This document shows positions 9,202 to 18,006 of a DNA stretch of 64,000 nucleotides, piece after piece. This DNA comes from Astrobacterium formosum (GTDB taxonomy: Bacteria; Pseudomonadota; Alphaproteobacteria; Rhizobiales; Xanthobacteraceae), in contig JAVDCA010000002.1 in NCBI GenBank assembly GCA_030848545.1, forward strand, positions 341,788 through 405,787, written 5' to 3'. The translations under genes were made by a program, and so were the position numbers. The notes beneath the pieces are model-generated. The model was not told the DNA's origin. It saw nothing but the letters and a program-made list of their open reading frames with translations, and ran no database searches. Every line of letters starts with the position of its first letter. Position 1 is the first letter of the stretch.

Positions 9202-10140
9202 TCAACCCGCGTTGATCGGCTCGACCTCGATGGTCACGTGCGACAAGTCGTGGATGTGGGCGAGCTTGCCGCGATAGTGTGACGGCGGCATCGGCGCCGC
9301 CGACATGATGGAGACGATGGCGCCGTGATGGCCGGGGCCGAGCTGCCAGACGTGCAGGTCGGTGATCGTATCGCCGTCGCGGCCGAGGATGGCGCGGATT
9401 TCGTCGGGCAGGTCCTCCCCGGGCGGCACATAGTCCAAGAGCACCCCGCCGGCGTCACGGATGAGACCCCACGACCAGCGGCCGATGACCAGGGCGCCGA
9501 CGATGCCCATCGCCGGGTCCGGCCACAGCCAGCCGTAGAGGCTGCCGGCGACGAGCGCGATGATCGCCAGCACCGAGGTCAGCGCATCCGCGAGCACGTG
9601 CAAATAGGCGGCCCGCAGATTGTTGTCGCCGCCATGATGGTGGTGGTGATGGTCATGGCCATGGTCGTGGTGATGCGCGTCGCGCAACAGCCAGGCGCTG
9701 GCGATGTTGACCGCAAGTCCGATCACCGCCACCGCGATGGCTTGCGGAAAGTCGATGGGGACCGGCGCCAGGAGGCGCAGCAGGCTTTCCCATCCGATCA
9801 GCAGAGCGATCAGGGCCAAAACGATCGCGCTGGCAAATGCGGCGAGATCTCCCAGCTTGCCGGTGCCGAAACTGAAGCGGGGATTGCCGACATGCTTGCG
9901 CGCATGGAAATAGGCCAGCGCCGCGATCAGCATGGCGGCCGCATGGGTGGACATGTGCCAGCCGTCGGCGACCAGGGCCATGGAGCCGTAAAGGTGTCCG
10001 GCCGTGATCTCCACCACCATCATGGTGGCGGTGAGCGCGATGACGAACCATGTGCGGCGCTCATTGCGGCCATGGTGCTCGCCGAGAAAGACGTGTTCGT
10101 GCCCGCCTGCGGGTCGGCCGTGGCTTTCGGCGTCGCTCAT
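9202..10140 (-). CDS. dmeF: Cation diffusion facilitator DmeF (Ni/Co/Zn exporter)
   Basis: 312-residue CDF-family metal/proton antiporter of the inner membrane. Six membrane helices are visible. The metal-site motif HxxxD is present in the second helix region (DGWHMSTHA, about 58) and as HVLADALTS (about 190). Between helices 4 and 5 lies a very His-rich cytoplasmic loop with 12 histidines within 17 residues, typical of DmeF/ZitB-like exporters. Its ATG overlaps the stop of the upstream regulator gene (ATGA), so the two are translationally coupled. The metal is inferred as Ni/Co from the regulator. Confidence 0.9.
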   Translation of the reverse strand: MSDAESHGRPAGGHEHVFLGEHHGRNERRTWFVIALTATMMVVEITAGHLYGSMALVADGWHMSTHAAAMLIAALAYFHARKHVGNPRFSFGTGKLGDLAAFASAIVLALIALLIGWESLLRLLAPVPIDFPQAIAVAVIGLAVNIASAWLLRDAHHHDHGHDHHHHHHGGDNNLRAAYLHVLADALTSVLAIIALVAGSLYGWLWPDPAMGIVGALVIGRWSWGLIRDAGGVLLDYVPPGEDLPDEIRAILGRDGDTITDLHVWQLGPGHHGAIVSIMSAAPMPPSHYRGKLAHIHDLSHVTIEVEPINAG

Positions 10141-10415
10141 TTGAGATAGGTCCTTACCACCTCGATCAACTCGGCCGCCCCCTTGGCGCGCGCCGGATCG
10201 GGATCGGTGTCCGGGTTCGCCACATGGTAGCGGATGTGCTCTTCCATCACCTGTGCGCTGAGCCCGTGAACGGCTCCGCGCAGCGACGCGACCAGCATGA
10301 GCACGTCGGCGCAGCCATGGTCGGCCTCCAGGGCGCGTTCCACGGCATCGGCCTGACCTTTGATGCGGCGAACGCGGGCGATCAGCTTCGCCTTGCTCTC
10401 GTGGGTGTGGGACAT
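10137..10415 (-). CDS. dmeR: Ni/Co-responsive repressor DmeR (RcnR/CsoR family)
   Basis: 92-residue all-helical repressor. Numbering from the ATG at 10415, the residues that bind Ni/Co in E. coli RcnR occur at the same positions: H3, C35, H60 and H64. This separates it from copper-sensing CsoR (C-H-C). The upstream ATG at 10433 is less likely because it shifts the N-terminal His ligand. Metal binding should release it from DNA and permit export by DmeF, as known for dmeRF of Rhizobium leguminosarum. Confidence 0.9.
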   Translation of the reverse strand: MSHTHESKAKLIARVRRIKGQADAVERALEADHGCADVLMLVASLRGAVHGLSAQVMEEHIRYHVANPDTDPDPARAKGAAELIEVVRTYLK

Positions 10416-10444
10416 CGGTGTCCACCTTTCCAAATCATAGTAGG

Positions 10445-10461
10445 ATAGGGGGGTACCCTAT
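10445..10461. promoter_or_regulatory. Putative DmeR operator: G-tract inverted repeat
   Basis: ATAGGGGGGTACCCTAT, arms ATAGGG/CCCTAT around GGGTA, 30 bp upstream of the dmeR start codon. A G-tract within an AT-flanked dyad is the operator type recognised by RcnR/CsoR-family repressors. Confidence 0.65.
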
Positions 10462-10594
10462 GTCAAAACTCCGGCCACGCCGCGCCACGCCATGCCGATG
10501 ACGTTACGGACGCATACGTACGGAACCGCAGGGCGGTGAAATTGCGTTGACTTCGTGCCGCCGGTGATCGAGCATCAACTTGTCTGATGAGTAG

Positions 10595-11434
10595 ATGACT
10601 CGGAAGGGGCCGATCCCCGCCGCAGTCGTGTGGCCCCCCGGCCGCTTGGACAAATCCCCCGGACCGGCCGCGCCCATGGGCGCGCATATCGTCAGCGCAC
10701 TCGTCCCCGCGCGCGAACGACCCCCGGGGAGAACGGCATTGCGGCCGGTCAGGAAGGCTCGTCTTTCCGAAGGCGTCGTCGACGCCATCCGGCGCATGAT
10801 CGTCGCCGACGGCTTTGCGCCGGGCGATAAATTCCATTCCGAAAACGACCTCACCGCCAAGCTCGGTGTCGGCCGCTCGTCCATCCGCGAGGCCGTGCGC
10901 ATCCTCGAAGTCACCGGCCAGCTCACGGTCAGCCACGGCAAGGGCATCTTCATCGGCAATGCGGACACGCACCCGTTCGAAGGCTTTGTGGACTGGCTGA
11001 AGAACAACGATCGCTCGCTGATGGAGCATTTCGAAGTCCGCCTCATCATCGAGCCCGAAACCGCGCGGCTGGCCGCTTTGGCGGCGGCCAGCGCCGACAT
11101 TGCCCGGCTCGCCGAAGTGCATGCCGAGTTCCTGCACAATGCCCGGCTCGGACTGACCGCCGAAACCATCGAGTGCGACTGCGAATTCCATCGCCTTCTC
11201 GGCAAGGCGAGCGGCAACACCGTGCTCGCCGCGCTGACCGAATCCATGATCACGTCGATGTTCGACGACTGGATCTCGAGCTTCCACACTCCGGGTCGCA
11301 TGGAGAAGACGGTGGGGGAGCACGGCCGCATCCTGGACGCGATCCGGGCGCGGGACGCCGCCGCAGCCCATGCCGGCATGGCCGACCACCTCCACAACGC
11401 CATCCGGGACATCAAGGCATCGTCAGGCATCTGA
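10595..11434 (+). CDS. GntR-family (FCD/FadR subfamily) transcriptional regulator
   Basis: 279 residues. A winged helix (about 57-118) contains the recognition region GVGRSSIREAVRILEVTGQL. The FCD effector domain (about 130-275) keeps the Asp/His metal-ligand pattern (CEFHRLLG, EHGRILDAI, AGMADHL). About 50 N-terminal residues are not conserved, so a later start is possible; the ATG at 10595 lacks a strong ribosome site. FCD regulators usually sense organic acids. It is followed 28 bp later by the metallo-hydrolase gene and then TRAP transporter genes, which it probably controls. Confidence 0.88.
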   Translation: MTRKGPIPAAVVWPPGRLDKSPGPAAPMGAHIVSALVPARERPPGRTALRPVRKARLSEGVVDAIRRMIVADGFAPGDKFHSENDLTAKLGVGRSSIREAVRILEVTGQLTVSHGKGIFIGNADTHPFEGFVDWLKNNDRSLMEHFEVRLIIEPETARLAALAAASADIARLAEVHAEFLHNARLGLTAETIECDCEFHRLLGKASGNTVLAALTESMITSMFDDWISSFHTPGRMEKTVGEHGRILDAIRARDAAAAHAGMADHLHNAIRDIKASSGI

Positions 11435-11462
11435 CCGTCGAAACACCCCACGAGGTACGCGC

Positions 11463-12293
11463 ATGCTGCGGATCACCACCCTGGTCGAAAACTCTCCCGG
11501 CGAGCACAAGGGACTCGTCCACGAGCACGGCCTGTGTTTCCACATCGACACGGGTCGCGACCGCCTGCTGTTCGACACCGGCCAGAGCGACGCCCTGGTG
11601 CGCAACGCCGACAGGCTGCGCGTCGACCTCAACGGTCTGCGTTACGTCGCGCTCAGCCACGGCCACTACGACCATACGGGCGGGCTTCGTCCGCTCTCGG
11701 CCTGTGCGTCGGGCTTCGAGGTTGTCACCGGCACCGGCTTCTTCGTCGACAAATACGGCGTCAACAACGGCGCCTGCCAGTTTCTCGGCAACGATTTCGA
11801 CGCCGGCTGGCTAAAGCAGAACGGCATTGCCCACGTGACGATCTCCGAGCCGGTGCGCGAACTCGTACCCGGCGTGTTCACCATCACGGATTTTCCCCGC
11901 ATCCACCCCGACGAGATCGTCAATCCGCGGTTCATGCTCAAGGCGGATCAAGGCTTCGTGGCCGACACCTTCGCCGACGAGGTGATGCTGGTCGCGGACA
12001 CGCCGCGCGGGCTCGTCGCCGTGCTGGGATGTGCGCACCCGGGCGTCAAGAACATGCTCGACGCCGCCGCGGCGCGCCTGAACAAGCCGATCCACGCGAT
12101 CATCGGCGGCACGCATCTGGTCGAAGCCTCGCCGGACAGCCTGGCGCTGACACTGCAGTACTTCGCCGCCAAGAACATCGCCGTCATCGGTGCCTCGCAC
12201 TGCACCGGCGGCGCCGCGATGGGCAAGATCGCCGCGGCGTTCGGCGACAAGTACTTCCACAACTCGACCGGCACCACCCTGTTCGTCGAATAG
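11463..12293 (+). CDS. Metallo-beta-lactamase-fold hydrolase, dihydropteroate-phosphate-synthase-like subgroup
   Basis: 276 residues. It has the MBL metal motif SHGHYDHTGG (about 64-73) and later histidines in GCAHPG and GGTHLV. The overall plan (N-terminal LVENSPG, the phrase GGTHLVEASP, and C-terminal GASHCTGGAAM) matches the archaeal-type RFA-P synthase-like/MBL group of proteins. No assigned activity in proteobacteria is known to me. It lies between a GntR regulator and a TRAP transporter, suggesting hydrolysis of an imported compound or its lactone. The ATG at 11463 has GAGG upstream. Confidence 0.78.
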   Translation: MLRITTLVENSPGEHKGLVHEHGLCFHIDTGRDRLLFDTGQSDALVRNADRLRVDLNGLRYVALSHGHYDHTGGLRPLSACASGFEVVTGTGFFVDKYGVNNGACQFLGNDFDAGWLKQNGIAHVTISEPVRELVPGVFTITDFPRIHPDEIVNPRFMLKADQGFVADTFADEVMLVADTPRGLVAVLGCAHPGVKNMLDAAAARLNKPIHAIIGGTHLVEASPDSLALTLQYFAAKNIAVIGASHCTGGAAMGKIAAAFGDKYFHNSTGTTLFVE

Positions 12294-12366
12294 GGCTGCC
12301 GGAGATACCCCGGCGCGGGCCGAGCCTGCCCGCGAGCAAGCAAGCCTACTGAAACGGAGCGCACAC

Positions 12367-13404
12367 ATGCTGACACGCAAGAAGTTTCTCGGTCTGACGG
12401 CGGCCGCGGTGGCGGCGCCGATGGTCATCGGGACGGCCAACGCGGCCACCAAGATCACCTGGAAATCATCGGGACACGGACCAGCCTCCGACCCGTCGCA
12501 GATCTACCACGACAAGCTTTGCAACGCGATCACCAAGGCCACCGACGGCCGCCTGACCGTCAAGCCGTTCGTCGGCGGCTCGATCGTGCCCGCCTATCAG
12601 GAGCTCGATGCGGTCGCCAACAGCGTCCTGCAGATGTGCTACACCTGCCCGATGTACAGCCTCGACAAGTGGAAGGCGGCGGGCCTGATCTCGTCGCGTC
12701 CGGGCTGTCTTGAAGGCGAAGCGCTGCGCAGCTGGTTCGACTTCGCGGGCGGCGCCGACCTCATGAACAAGATGATGGAAGGCTACGCCGTCATGACCAT
12801 GCCGGGGGCGCTGTCGCCGTTGCCCCAGGAGGTGTTCTTCCATTCCAAGGTCAAGATCGAGAGCTTGAAGGACATCAAGTCGCTCAAGGCCCGCTGCATG
12901 GGTGACGGCGGCGAGATCTTCAAGCGCATGGGCGCCGCCACCGTGATCATCCCGGGCGGCGAGCTCTACGAGGCCATGAAGCGCGGCACCATCGACGCCT
13001 TCGAATACTCGACGCTGGCGTCCAACTGGAACATGCATTTCAACGAAGTTGCCAAGTACGTCTACATTTCGGCCAGCCGCGCCCCGAGCGATCCGCAGGT
13101 GGTCTACTTCAACAAGGACGCCTGGGCGAAGTTGCCCGAGGACATCAAGGTCATCGTGCAGGCGCTGGTCGCGCAATACACCCAGGACCAGCACGAATTC
13201 CTGGTCGCCGACTCGATCAAGGCGGTGGAGAAATTCCGCGCCGCCGGCAACGAGGTCGTGCGCGTCCCCAAGGAGATCGAGGACGCCCTGCTCGCCGAGG
13301 CGGACAAGTTCTACGCCGAGAAATCCAAGTCCGAAAAGCCGATCTTCGCCGAGATCTACAACTCCATGACCAAGTTCGGCAAAGATTACGCGATGAGTAA
13401 GTAA
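12367..13404 (+). CDS. TRAP transporter periplasmic substrate-binding protein (DctP family)
   Basis: 345 residues with a twin-arginine-like/Sec N-terminus (MLTRKKFLGL, hydrophobic core, cleavage near ANA-AT at 29). The mature part has the DctP fold: DGRLTVKPFVGG (about 61), the DAFEYSTLASNWNMHF segment (about 211) in the ligand cleft, and a C-terminal helix rich in Lys. Such proteins deliver carboxylates to the DctQM permease. The ligand cannot be predicted; cleft cysteines (MCYTCP, about 92) are unusual. A repeat element separates it from dctQ. Confidence 0.9.
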   Translation: MLTRKKFLGLTAAAVAAPMVIGTANAATKITWKSSGHGPASDPSQIYHDKLCNAITKATDGRLTVKPFVGGSIVPAYQELDAVANSVLQMCYTCPMYSLDKWKAAGLISSRPGCLEGEALRSWFDFAGGADLMNKMMEGYAVMTMPGALSPLPQEVFFHSKVKIESLKDIKSLKARCMGDGGEIFKRMGAATVIIPGGELYEAMKRGTIDAFEYSTLASNWNMHFNEVAKYVYISASRAPSDPQVVYFNKDAWAKLPEDIKVIVQALVAQYTQDQHEFLVADSIKAVEKFRAAGNEVVRVPKEIEDALLAEADKFYAEKSKSEKPIFAEIYNSMTKFGKDYAMSK

Positions 13405-13410
13405 CCCCAC

Positions 13411-13490
13411 GTCATTGCGAGGAGCGAAGCGACGAGGCAATCCAGGGTCACGGTGACGACTGGATTGCTTCGCTTCGCTCGCAATGACGA
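13411..13490. repeat. Intergenic palindromic repeat, GTCATTGCGAGGAGCGAAGCG family
   Basis: Inverted pair GTCATTGCGAGGAGCGAAGCGACG / CGCTTCGCTCGCAATGACG around a TGGATTG-CAATCCA inner dyad, just after the binding-protein gene. Such a hairpin may stabilise the 3' end of the abundant dctP message relative to dctQM; that is inference. Confidence 0.8.
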
Positions 13491-13547
13491 ACGCGGCGGC
13501 ATCGGACGGATCCATGCCGTCCGTGTTGGACCTGCGAGGAGCTAGGC

Positions 13548-14066
13548 ATGCCTGTGCTGACGAACATCCTGAAACAGATCGACCGCTTGAGCGAATGGTC
13601 GGGCCAGATCGGAAAATGGGCCGCCCTTCTGCTCGTCCTGGTCGGAACCTACGAGACCGTGTCGCGCCAATTCTTCAACGCCCCGACCATCTGGGCCTAC
13701 GACACCCTGTGCATGGCCGGCGGCGTGACCTACCTCCTGGGGGCGTCCTACGCCTATCTGCACAACGCACATACCCGCGTCGACCTCATCTACAGCCATC
13801 TCTCCCCGCGCGGGCAGGCGATCACGGACGTCGTCTGCGCGCTCCTGTTCTTCTTTCCGCTCATGGGCGTGATGTTCTACATGGCCGTGTCCTGGGCGAT
13901 CCGGGCCTGGATGATCGACGAAGTCATGTTCAACAGCTTCTGGTATCCGCCGTCGGGTCCTTACCGCACGGTGTTCGCCCTCGGCCTCTTGCTGCTCGTC
14001 CTGCAGGCGACGGCCAAGTTCATCCGTGACATCCACTTCGTCTTGCGGGGGGAACGCCTTGATTGA
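13548..14066 (+). CDS. TRAP transporter small permease (DctQ family)
   Basis: 172-residue inner-membrane protein with four predicted helices, consistent with the DctQ subunit. The charged N-terminus is followed by WAALLLVLVGTYETVSRQFF and the conserved HNAHTRVDLIY loop (about 66), equivalent to the HxRVD motif of DctQ proteins. It pairs with the large permease encoded directly downstream; the reading frames overlap by 8 bases, implying coupled translation. Confidence 0.9.
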   Translation: MPVLTNILKQIDRLSEWSGQIGKWAALLLVLVGTYETVSRQFFNAPTIWAYDTLCMAGGVTYLLGASYAYLHNAHTRVDLIYSHLSPRGQAITDVVCALLFFFPLMGVMFYMAVSWAIRAWMIDEVMFNSFWYPPSGPYRTVFALGLLLLVLQATAKFIRDIHFVLRGERLD

Positions 14067-15405
14067 CCTCAGCCCGGAAATCGTCGCGCTCCTGATGCTC
14101 GGCGGCGTCTTTTTTCTCGTCCTCACCGGCTATCCGATCGCGTTCGTGATCGGATCGGTGGCGTTCATGGTCGGCTTCGCGGTGTTCGGACCCAACACCA
14201 CCTTCCACATCCTCTACTCCCGCTTCTACGACCTGTCGCTGAACTACCCATATCTCGCGGTGCCGCTGTTCACCTTCATGGGGGTGGTGCTACAGCACTC
14301 GGGCATCACCAGGGATCTCTACCAGAACCTGTACGAGGCGCTCGGGCGGGTGCGTGGCGGGCTCTTGATCGTCACCATCATCTTCGGCACCATCCTGGCC
14401 GCCTGCCTCGGCGTGATCGCGGCATCGGTGACGATCCTGTCCCTGATCGCGCTCGCCCCCATGGTCAGCCGCGGCTACGACAAGTCGCTCGCGGCCGGTG
14501 CCATCGTGGCGACCGGTACGCTCGGCATCCTGATCCCGCCCTCGATCATGCTGGTGGTCTATGCGCCACAGGCCGGTCTCTCCATCGGCCAGATGTTCAT
14601 GGGCGCGGTGTTTCCCGGCCTCATCCTGTCGGCCCTCTACATCTCCTATGTGAGCGTCCGCTGCTACGTGAATCCCAAGCTCGGCCCGCCGATTCCGGTC
14701 GATGAGATGCCCGAGTTCACCACTGCCAAACTGATCAGCCTCTTGTGGTCGCTGGTGCCGCCGGTGGCGTTGATGATCGCCGTATTGGGAACGATTTTCT
14801 CCGGCATCTCGCCGCCCACCGAGGCGGCGGCGGTCGGCTGCACGGCGTCTCTCCTGCTCGCCGTCGCCTATCGCAAGTTCAGTTGGGACCTGATCAAGAC
14901 AGCCTGCATCGACACCCTGAAGGTAAGCACCTTCGTGGTCATGATCGCGGCGCTCTGCTACGCCTATGTCGGCATCTTCATGAACGCCGGCGCCGGCGAC
15001 GTGGTGTCCGACATGATCCTCTCGGTGCCCGGCGGCAAGTGGGCGTCATTCGCCACCATCATGCTCATCGTGTTCATGCTCGGCATGTTCATCGAATGGA
15101 TCGGCATCGTCTTCATCATCGTGCCGATCTTCTCACCCATCTTCGTCGAGCTGGGATTCAACCCGCTGTGGGCCGGCATGATGGTGTGCATCAACCTGCA
15201 GATGGCCTTCCAGACGCCGCCGATGGCGATGTCGATCTTCGTTCTCAAGGGCACCGCCCCGAAGGAAGTCGGCCTGACCATGGCGGATATCATCAAGGGC
15301 GTCATTCCCTTCGTGATCATCATCATGTTCGCGCTGGTCCTGTTCACCGTCTTCCCGCAGATCATCACCTGGCTGCCGGAACAGATGATCGGTGCAGCGC
15401 AGTAG
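14059..15405 (+). CDS. TRAP transporter large permease (DctM family)
   Basis: About 448 residues with 12 predicted membrane helices. Family motifs include the PLFTFMG segment near residue 70, GTLGILIPPSIMLVVY (about 155-170), and SGISPPTEAAAVG (about 247-259). DctM carries out sodium-coupled import of the ligand presented by the binding protein. The TTG at 14059, preceded by a GGGGGGA ribosome site and overlapping the dctQ stop, is the probable start; the frame is also open upstream to an ATG at 14026 inside dctQ. Last gene of the cluster. Confidence 0.92.
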   Translation: MIDLSPEIVALLMLGGVFFLVLTGYPIAFVIGSVAFMVGFAVFGPNTTFHILYSRFYDLSLNYPYLAVPLFTFMGVVLQHSGITRDLYQNLYEALGRVRGGLLIVTIIFGTILAACLGVIAASVTILSLIALAPMVSRGYDKSLAAGAIVATGTLGILIPPSIMLVVYAPQAGLSIGQMFMGAVFPGLILSALYISYVSVRCYVNPKLGPPIPVDEMPEFTTAKLISLLWSLVPPVALMIAVLGTIFSGISPPTEAAAVGCTASLLLAVAYRKFSWDLIKTACIDTLKVSTFVVMIAALCYAYVGIFMNAGAGDVVSDMILSVPGGKWASFATIMLIVFMLGMFIEWIGIVFIIVPIFSPIFVELGFNPLWAGMMVCINLQMAFQTPPMAMSIFVLKGTAPKEVGLTMADIIKGVIPFVIIIMFALVLFTVFPQIITWLPEQMIGAAQ

Positions 15406-15497
15406 AGCGTAAGCGAAGCGGTCGGAATGCGGTGGGCACGGAGCGTTCGGCGCCTGTGCCCACTCCCCGTATCAAAGATGCAGCGAATCGATAAAAA

Positions 15498-15525
15498 CCT
15501 CCCCGGTTTTGAAGAACCGGGGAGG
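15498..15525 (-). terminator. Rho-independent terminator for the SRPBCC gene
   Basis: Perfect 11-bp stem CCTCCCCGGTT / AACCGGGGAGG with loop TTGAAG. On the minus strand it is followed by TTTTTAT, so it ends transcription of the gene starting at 16033. On the plus strand there is no U tract, but it may still protect the dctM message. Confidence 0.75.
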
Positions 15526-15589
15526 GCTCCAGGCATTTGCATTCTCGCATTTTCTGCGATGAGGCCCGGGCCGCTTCATCGGAACCGCC

Positions 15590-16033
15590 CTAATTCCAGT
15601 TGTCGATCTTGACGTCGTCCGGATAAGGTTTGCCGATGCCGGTCTCCACGAGCGATTTCAGGCTCATGAGGAAAATCGCCCATTTGGTGCCGCAATGGTG
15701 CATGAATTCGATCGGCTCCTTCCAGCCCGCGTGAGTAAACAGCACGATGGTCCATTCGCCGTCGGTGTGAAGATCGAAGCTCACCTTGGTGCCGATCCAT
15801 TCCGCCGGCCCGTCGACCACCTCCCAGAGGACGCGCCGGCCGGGATCGCTCTCGATCACCTTCATGTCGAAGAAGCCGCGCGGCTCGAAACGGAACTGGA
15901 TCACGCTGCCGACCTTGCCGTCGCCGCGCGTGTCGGTCGTCCACCAGCCCGCAAGGCCGTCGCGAAGAGCCACGGCCTTGAAAACGTCACCCACTGACGC
16001 CTTGATGCCAACCCGGTGCAGGATGTCGGGCAT
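15590..16033 (-). CDS. SRPBCC/AHSA1-like (START superfamily) protein
   Basis: 147 residues of a single SRPBCC domain: N-terminal strand HRVGIKASVGDVFKAV, WWTTDTRGDGKVG (about 30-42), the FDMKVIE strand, and a long C-terminal helix around KWAIFLMSLKSLVETG. This is the group annotated as activator of Hsp90 ATPase homologues or polyketide cyclase-like proteins that bind hydrophobic ligands in a cavity; the ligand is unknown. It is divergent from the HTH gene 93 bp away and may be regulated by it. Confidence 0.82.
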   Translation of the reverse strand: MPDILHRVGIKASVGDVFKAVALRDGLAGWWTTDTRGDGKVGSVIQFRFEPRGFFDMKVIESDPGRRVLWEVVDGPAEWIGTKVSFDLHTDGEWTIVLFTHAGWKEPIEFMHHCGTKWAIFLMSLKSLVETGIGKPYPDDVKIDNWN

Positions 16034-16125
16034 ATGTTCTCTCTCCTCGGGTTCAACGTCACCAATGAACCAGACCTAGGCCGAGGGGATCGGGCCGTGG
16101 GAGTGACAAGTGTGGCGCGATTTCC

Positions 16126-17343
16126 ATGGACTCGCTGATTACGGCGGCCGCCCGCGCGCTCGCCGGAGGTGATCCGATCGGCGCGTTGAACCGGGTCGCG
16201 CTGCGCGAGGATGCGCCGGCGCTGGCGTTGCGCGGCATCGCCATGGCGCAGCTCGGCGACCTGGAGCGCGCCCGGGCGCTGGTGCGCCGCGCCGCGCGCG
16301 CTTTCGGGGCCCGGGAAGCGGTGGCGAGGGCGCGATGCGTCGTCGCGGAAGCCGAGATCGCACTCGCGTCGCGCGATCTCGGCTGGCCCGCAAGGACGCT
16401 CGCGGCGGCGCGGACGGTGCTGGAACGGCACGGCGACCGCGCCAACGCCGCCCATGCGGCGCATATCGACATCCGGCGTTCGCTGCTGATGGGTCGTCTC
16501 GACGAGGCGGAACGCAAGCTCGCCGGCCTCGACCTCGCATCCCTGCCGCCGGCGTTGACGGCGACGGGCGAATTGGCGGCGGCGGGAATCGCGATCCGGC
16601 GCCTGCATACGCGAGCCGCGGGTGCCGCGCTCGCACGGGCGGCTGCCGCGGCGCACCGCGCCGCCATTCCGGCGCTGACCGCGGAGATCGAAAACACCGC
16701 GCAACTGCTCGCCGCGCCGGCGGCGCGCCTGATCGCGCACGGCGAGGAGCGCGTCCTGCGGCTCGACGAGGTCGAGGCGCTGCTGGCGTCGCAGGCGCTC
16801 GTCATCGACGCCTGCCGTCACCTGGTGCGCAAGGGCGCCACGGTGATTTCGCTGGCGCGGCGGCCGGTCCTGTTCGGGCTCGCGCGTGCGCTCGCCGAAG
16901 CTTGGCCCGGCGACGTGCCGAGGGCGGTGCTGCTGGCGCGCGCGTTTCGGGCGAAGCACGTGGACGAATCCCATCGCGCCCGGCTGCGGGTCGAAGTCGG
17001 ACGGCTGCGCCGGGCACTGCGAATGCTCGCCGAGGTCGACGCCACCGCACGCGGGTTTGCACTCACGGTGCGCCGCGCCGACGTCGTCGTGCTGGCGCGG
17101 CCGATCGAGGGAGAGCATGCAGCGGTGCTGGCCCTGCTCGCCGACGGCGAGTCGTGGTCGAGCTCGGCTTTGGCGCTGGCGCTCGACAGGAGCCAGCGCA
17201 CCGTGCAGCGCTCGCTCGACGCGCTCGCGGCGGCCGGCAGGGTGCAGTCGGTCGGCCGCGGCCGCGCGCGCCGCTGGATGACGCCGCCGGTGCCGGGTTT
17301 CACGACGACCTTGTTACTCCCGGCGCCACTGCCGGGCGATTAG
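16126..17343 (+). CDS. Putative transcriptional regulator with helical-repeat N-terminus and C-terminal winged helix
   Basis: 405 residues, very Ala/Arg rich. The first 200 residues are amphipathic helical pairs resembling TPR repeats (ALALRGIAMAQLGDLERARA at about 31-50). A winged-helix-like segment is at the end (about 325-385): SSSALALALDRSQRTVQRSL, then DALAAAGRVQSVGRGRARRW, i.e. recognition helix plus wing. I do not recognise a named family. It sits divergent from an SRPBCC gene and 33 bp before a beta-propeller gene, and this trio probably forms a regulatory unit. Confidence 0.7.
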   Translation: MDSLITAAARALAGGDPIGALNRVALREDAPALALRGIAMAQLGDLERARALVRRAARAFGAREAVARARCVVAEAEIALASRDLGWPARTLAAARTVLERHGDRANAAHAAHIDIRRSLLMGRLDEAERKLAGLDLASLPPALTATGELAAAGIAIRRLHTRAAGAALARAAAAAHRAAIPALTAEIENTAQLLAAPAARLIAHGEERVLRLDEVEALLASQALVIDACRHLVRKGATVISLARRPVLFGLARALAEAWPGDVPRAVLLARAFRAKHVDESHRARLRVEVGRLRRALRMLAEVDATARGFALTVRRADVVVLARPIEGEHAAVLALLADGESWSSSALALALDRSQRTVQRSLDALAAAGRVQSVGRGRARRWMTPPVPGFTTTLLLPAPLPGD

Positions 17344-17376
17344 GGTTTCGTCATCGCAACGACGAGGATCGCCCCC

Positions 17377-18006
17377 ATGAAACAGCAAGCAGCCGAAATC
17401 ATCCGCGAATATGGCCTGTTCCCCGGCGTCGACCAGGTGCATGGTCTCACCTTCGACGGTCGGCACGTCTGGTTCGCCTCCGGCGACAAGCTCAACGCCC
17501 TCGATCCGGAAGCCGGAACGATTGTCCGTGAAATCGAGGTCCCGGCCCATGCCGGTACGGCCTTCGACGGCCGGCATCTGTTCCAGATCGCCGAACAGCG
17601 TATCCAGAAGATCGATCCAAGCACCGGCCGGGTGCTCGCCACAATCCCGGCGCCGGGCGGCGGTGGCGATTCCGGCCTCGCCTGGGCCGAAGGGACGCTG
17701 TGGGTCGGGCAGTATCGCGATCGCAAGATCCACCAGATCGATCCCGACACCGGCGCGATCCTGCGCACCATCGCATGCGATCGCTTCGTCACCGGCGTCA
17801 CCTGGGTGGACGGCGAGCTCTGGCACGGCACCCGGGAAGGTGACGAGAGCGGCCTGGCACACCTCGATCCCGCGACCGGCAAAGTCCTGGAGCGTCTCGA
17901 CATGCCGTCCGGCGTCGGCCTCTCCGGTCTCGAATGCGCCGGCGATCGCTTCTTCTGCGGGGGTGGCGACAGCGGCAAGGTGATGGCCGTGCGCCGGCCG
18001 AAATGA
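17377..18006 (+). CDS. Small YncE/Vgb-like beta-propeller protein
   Basis: 209 residues made almost wholly of about 40-residue propeller blades with a repeated pattern: GLTFDGRHVWFAS, GTAFDGRHLFQIA, GLAWAEGTLWVGQ, GVTWVDGELWHGT, each followed by an I-D-P-x-T-G turn (IDPSTG, IDPDTG, LDPATG). There is no signal peptide, so it is probably cytoplasmic. Such single-domain propellers resemble virginiamycin B lyase or glutamine cyclotransferase folds but lack clear active-site signatures. Cotranscription with the HTH gene upstream is likely. Confidence 0.75.
   Translation: MKQQAAEIIREYGLFPGVDQVHGLTFDGRHVWFASGDKLNALDPEAGTIVREIEVPAHAGTAFDGRHLFQIAEQRIQKIDPSTGRVLATIPAPGGGGDSGLAWAEGTLWVGQYRDRKIHQIDPDTGAILRTIACDRFVTGVTWVDGELWHGTREGDESGLAHLDPATGKVLERLDMPSGVGLSGLECAGDRFFCGGGDSGKVMAVRRPK

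Noticed and set aside
10500..10594. GntR operator (TTGTCTGATGAG) upstream of the GntR gene
   Set aside because: Only one half resembles an FCD-type site and the second half does not form a dyad.
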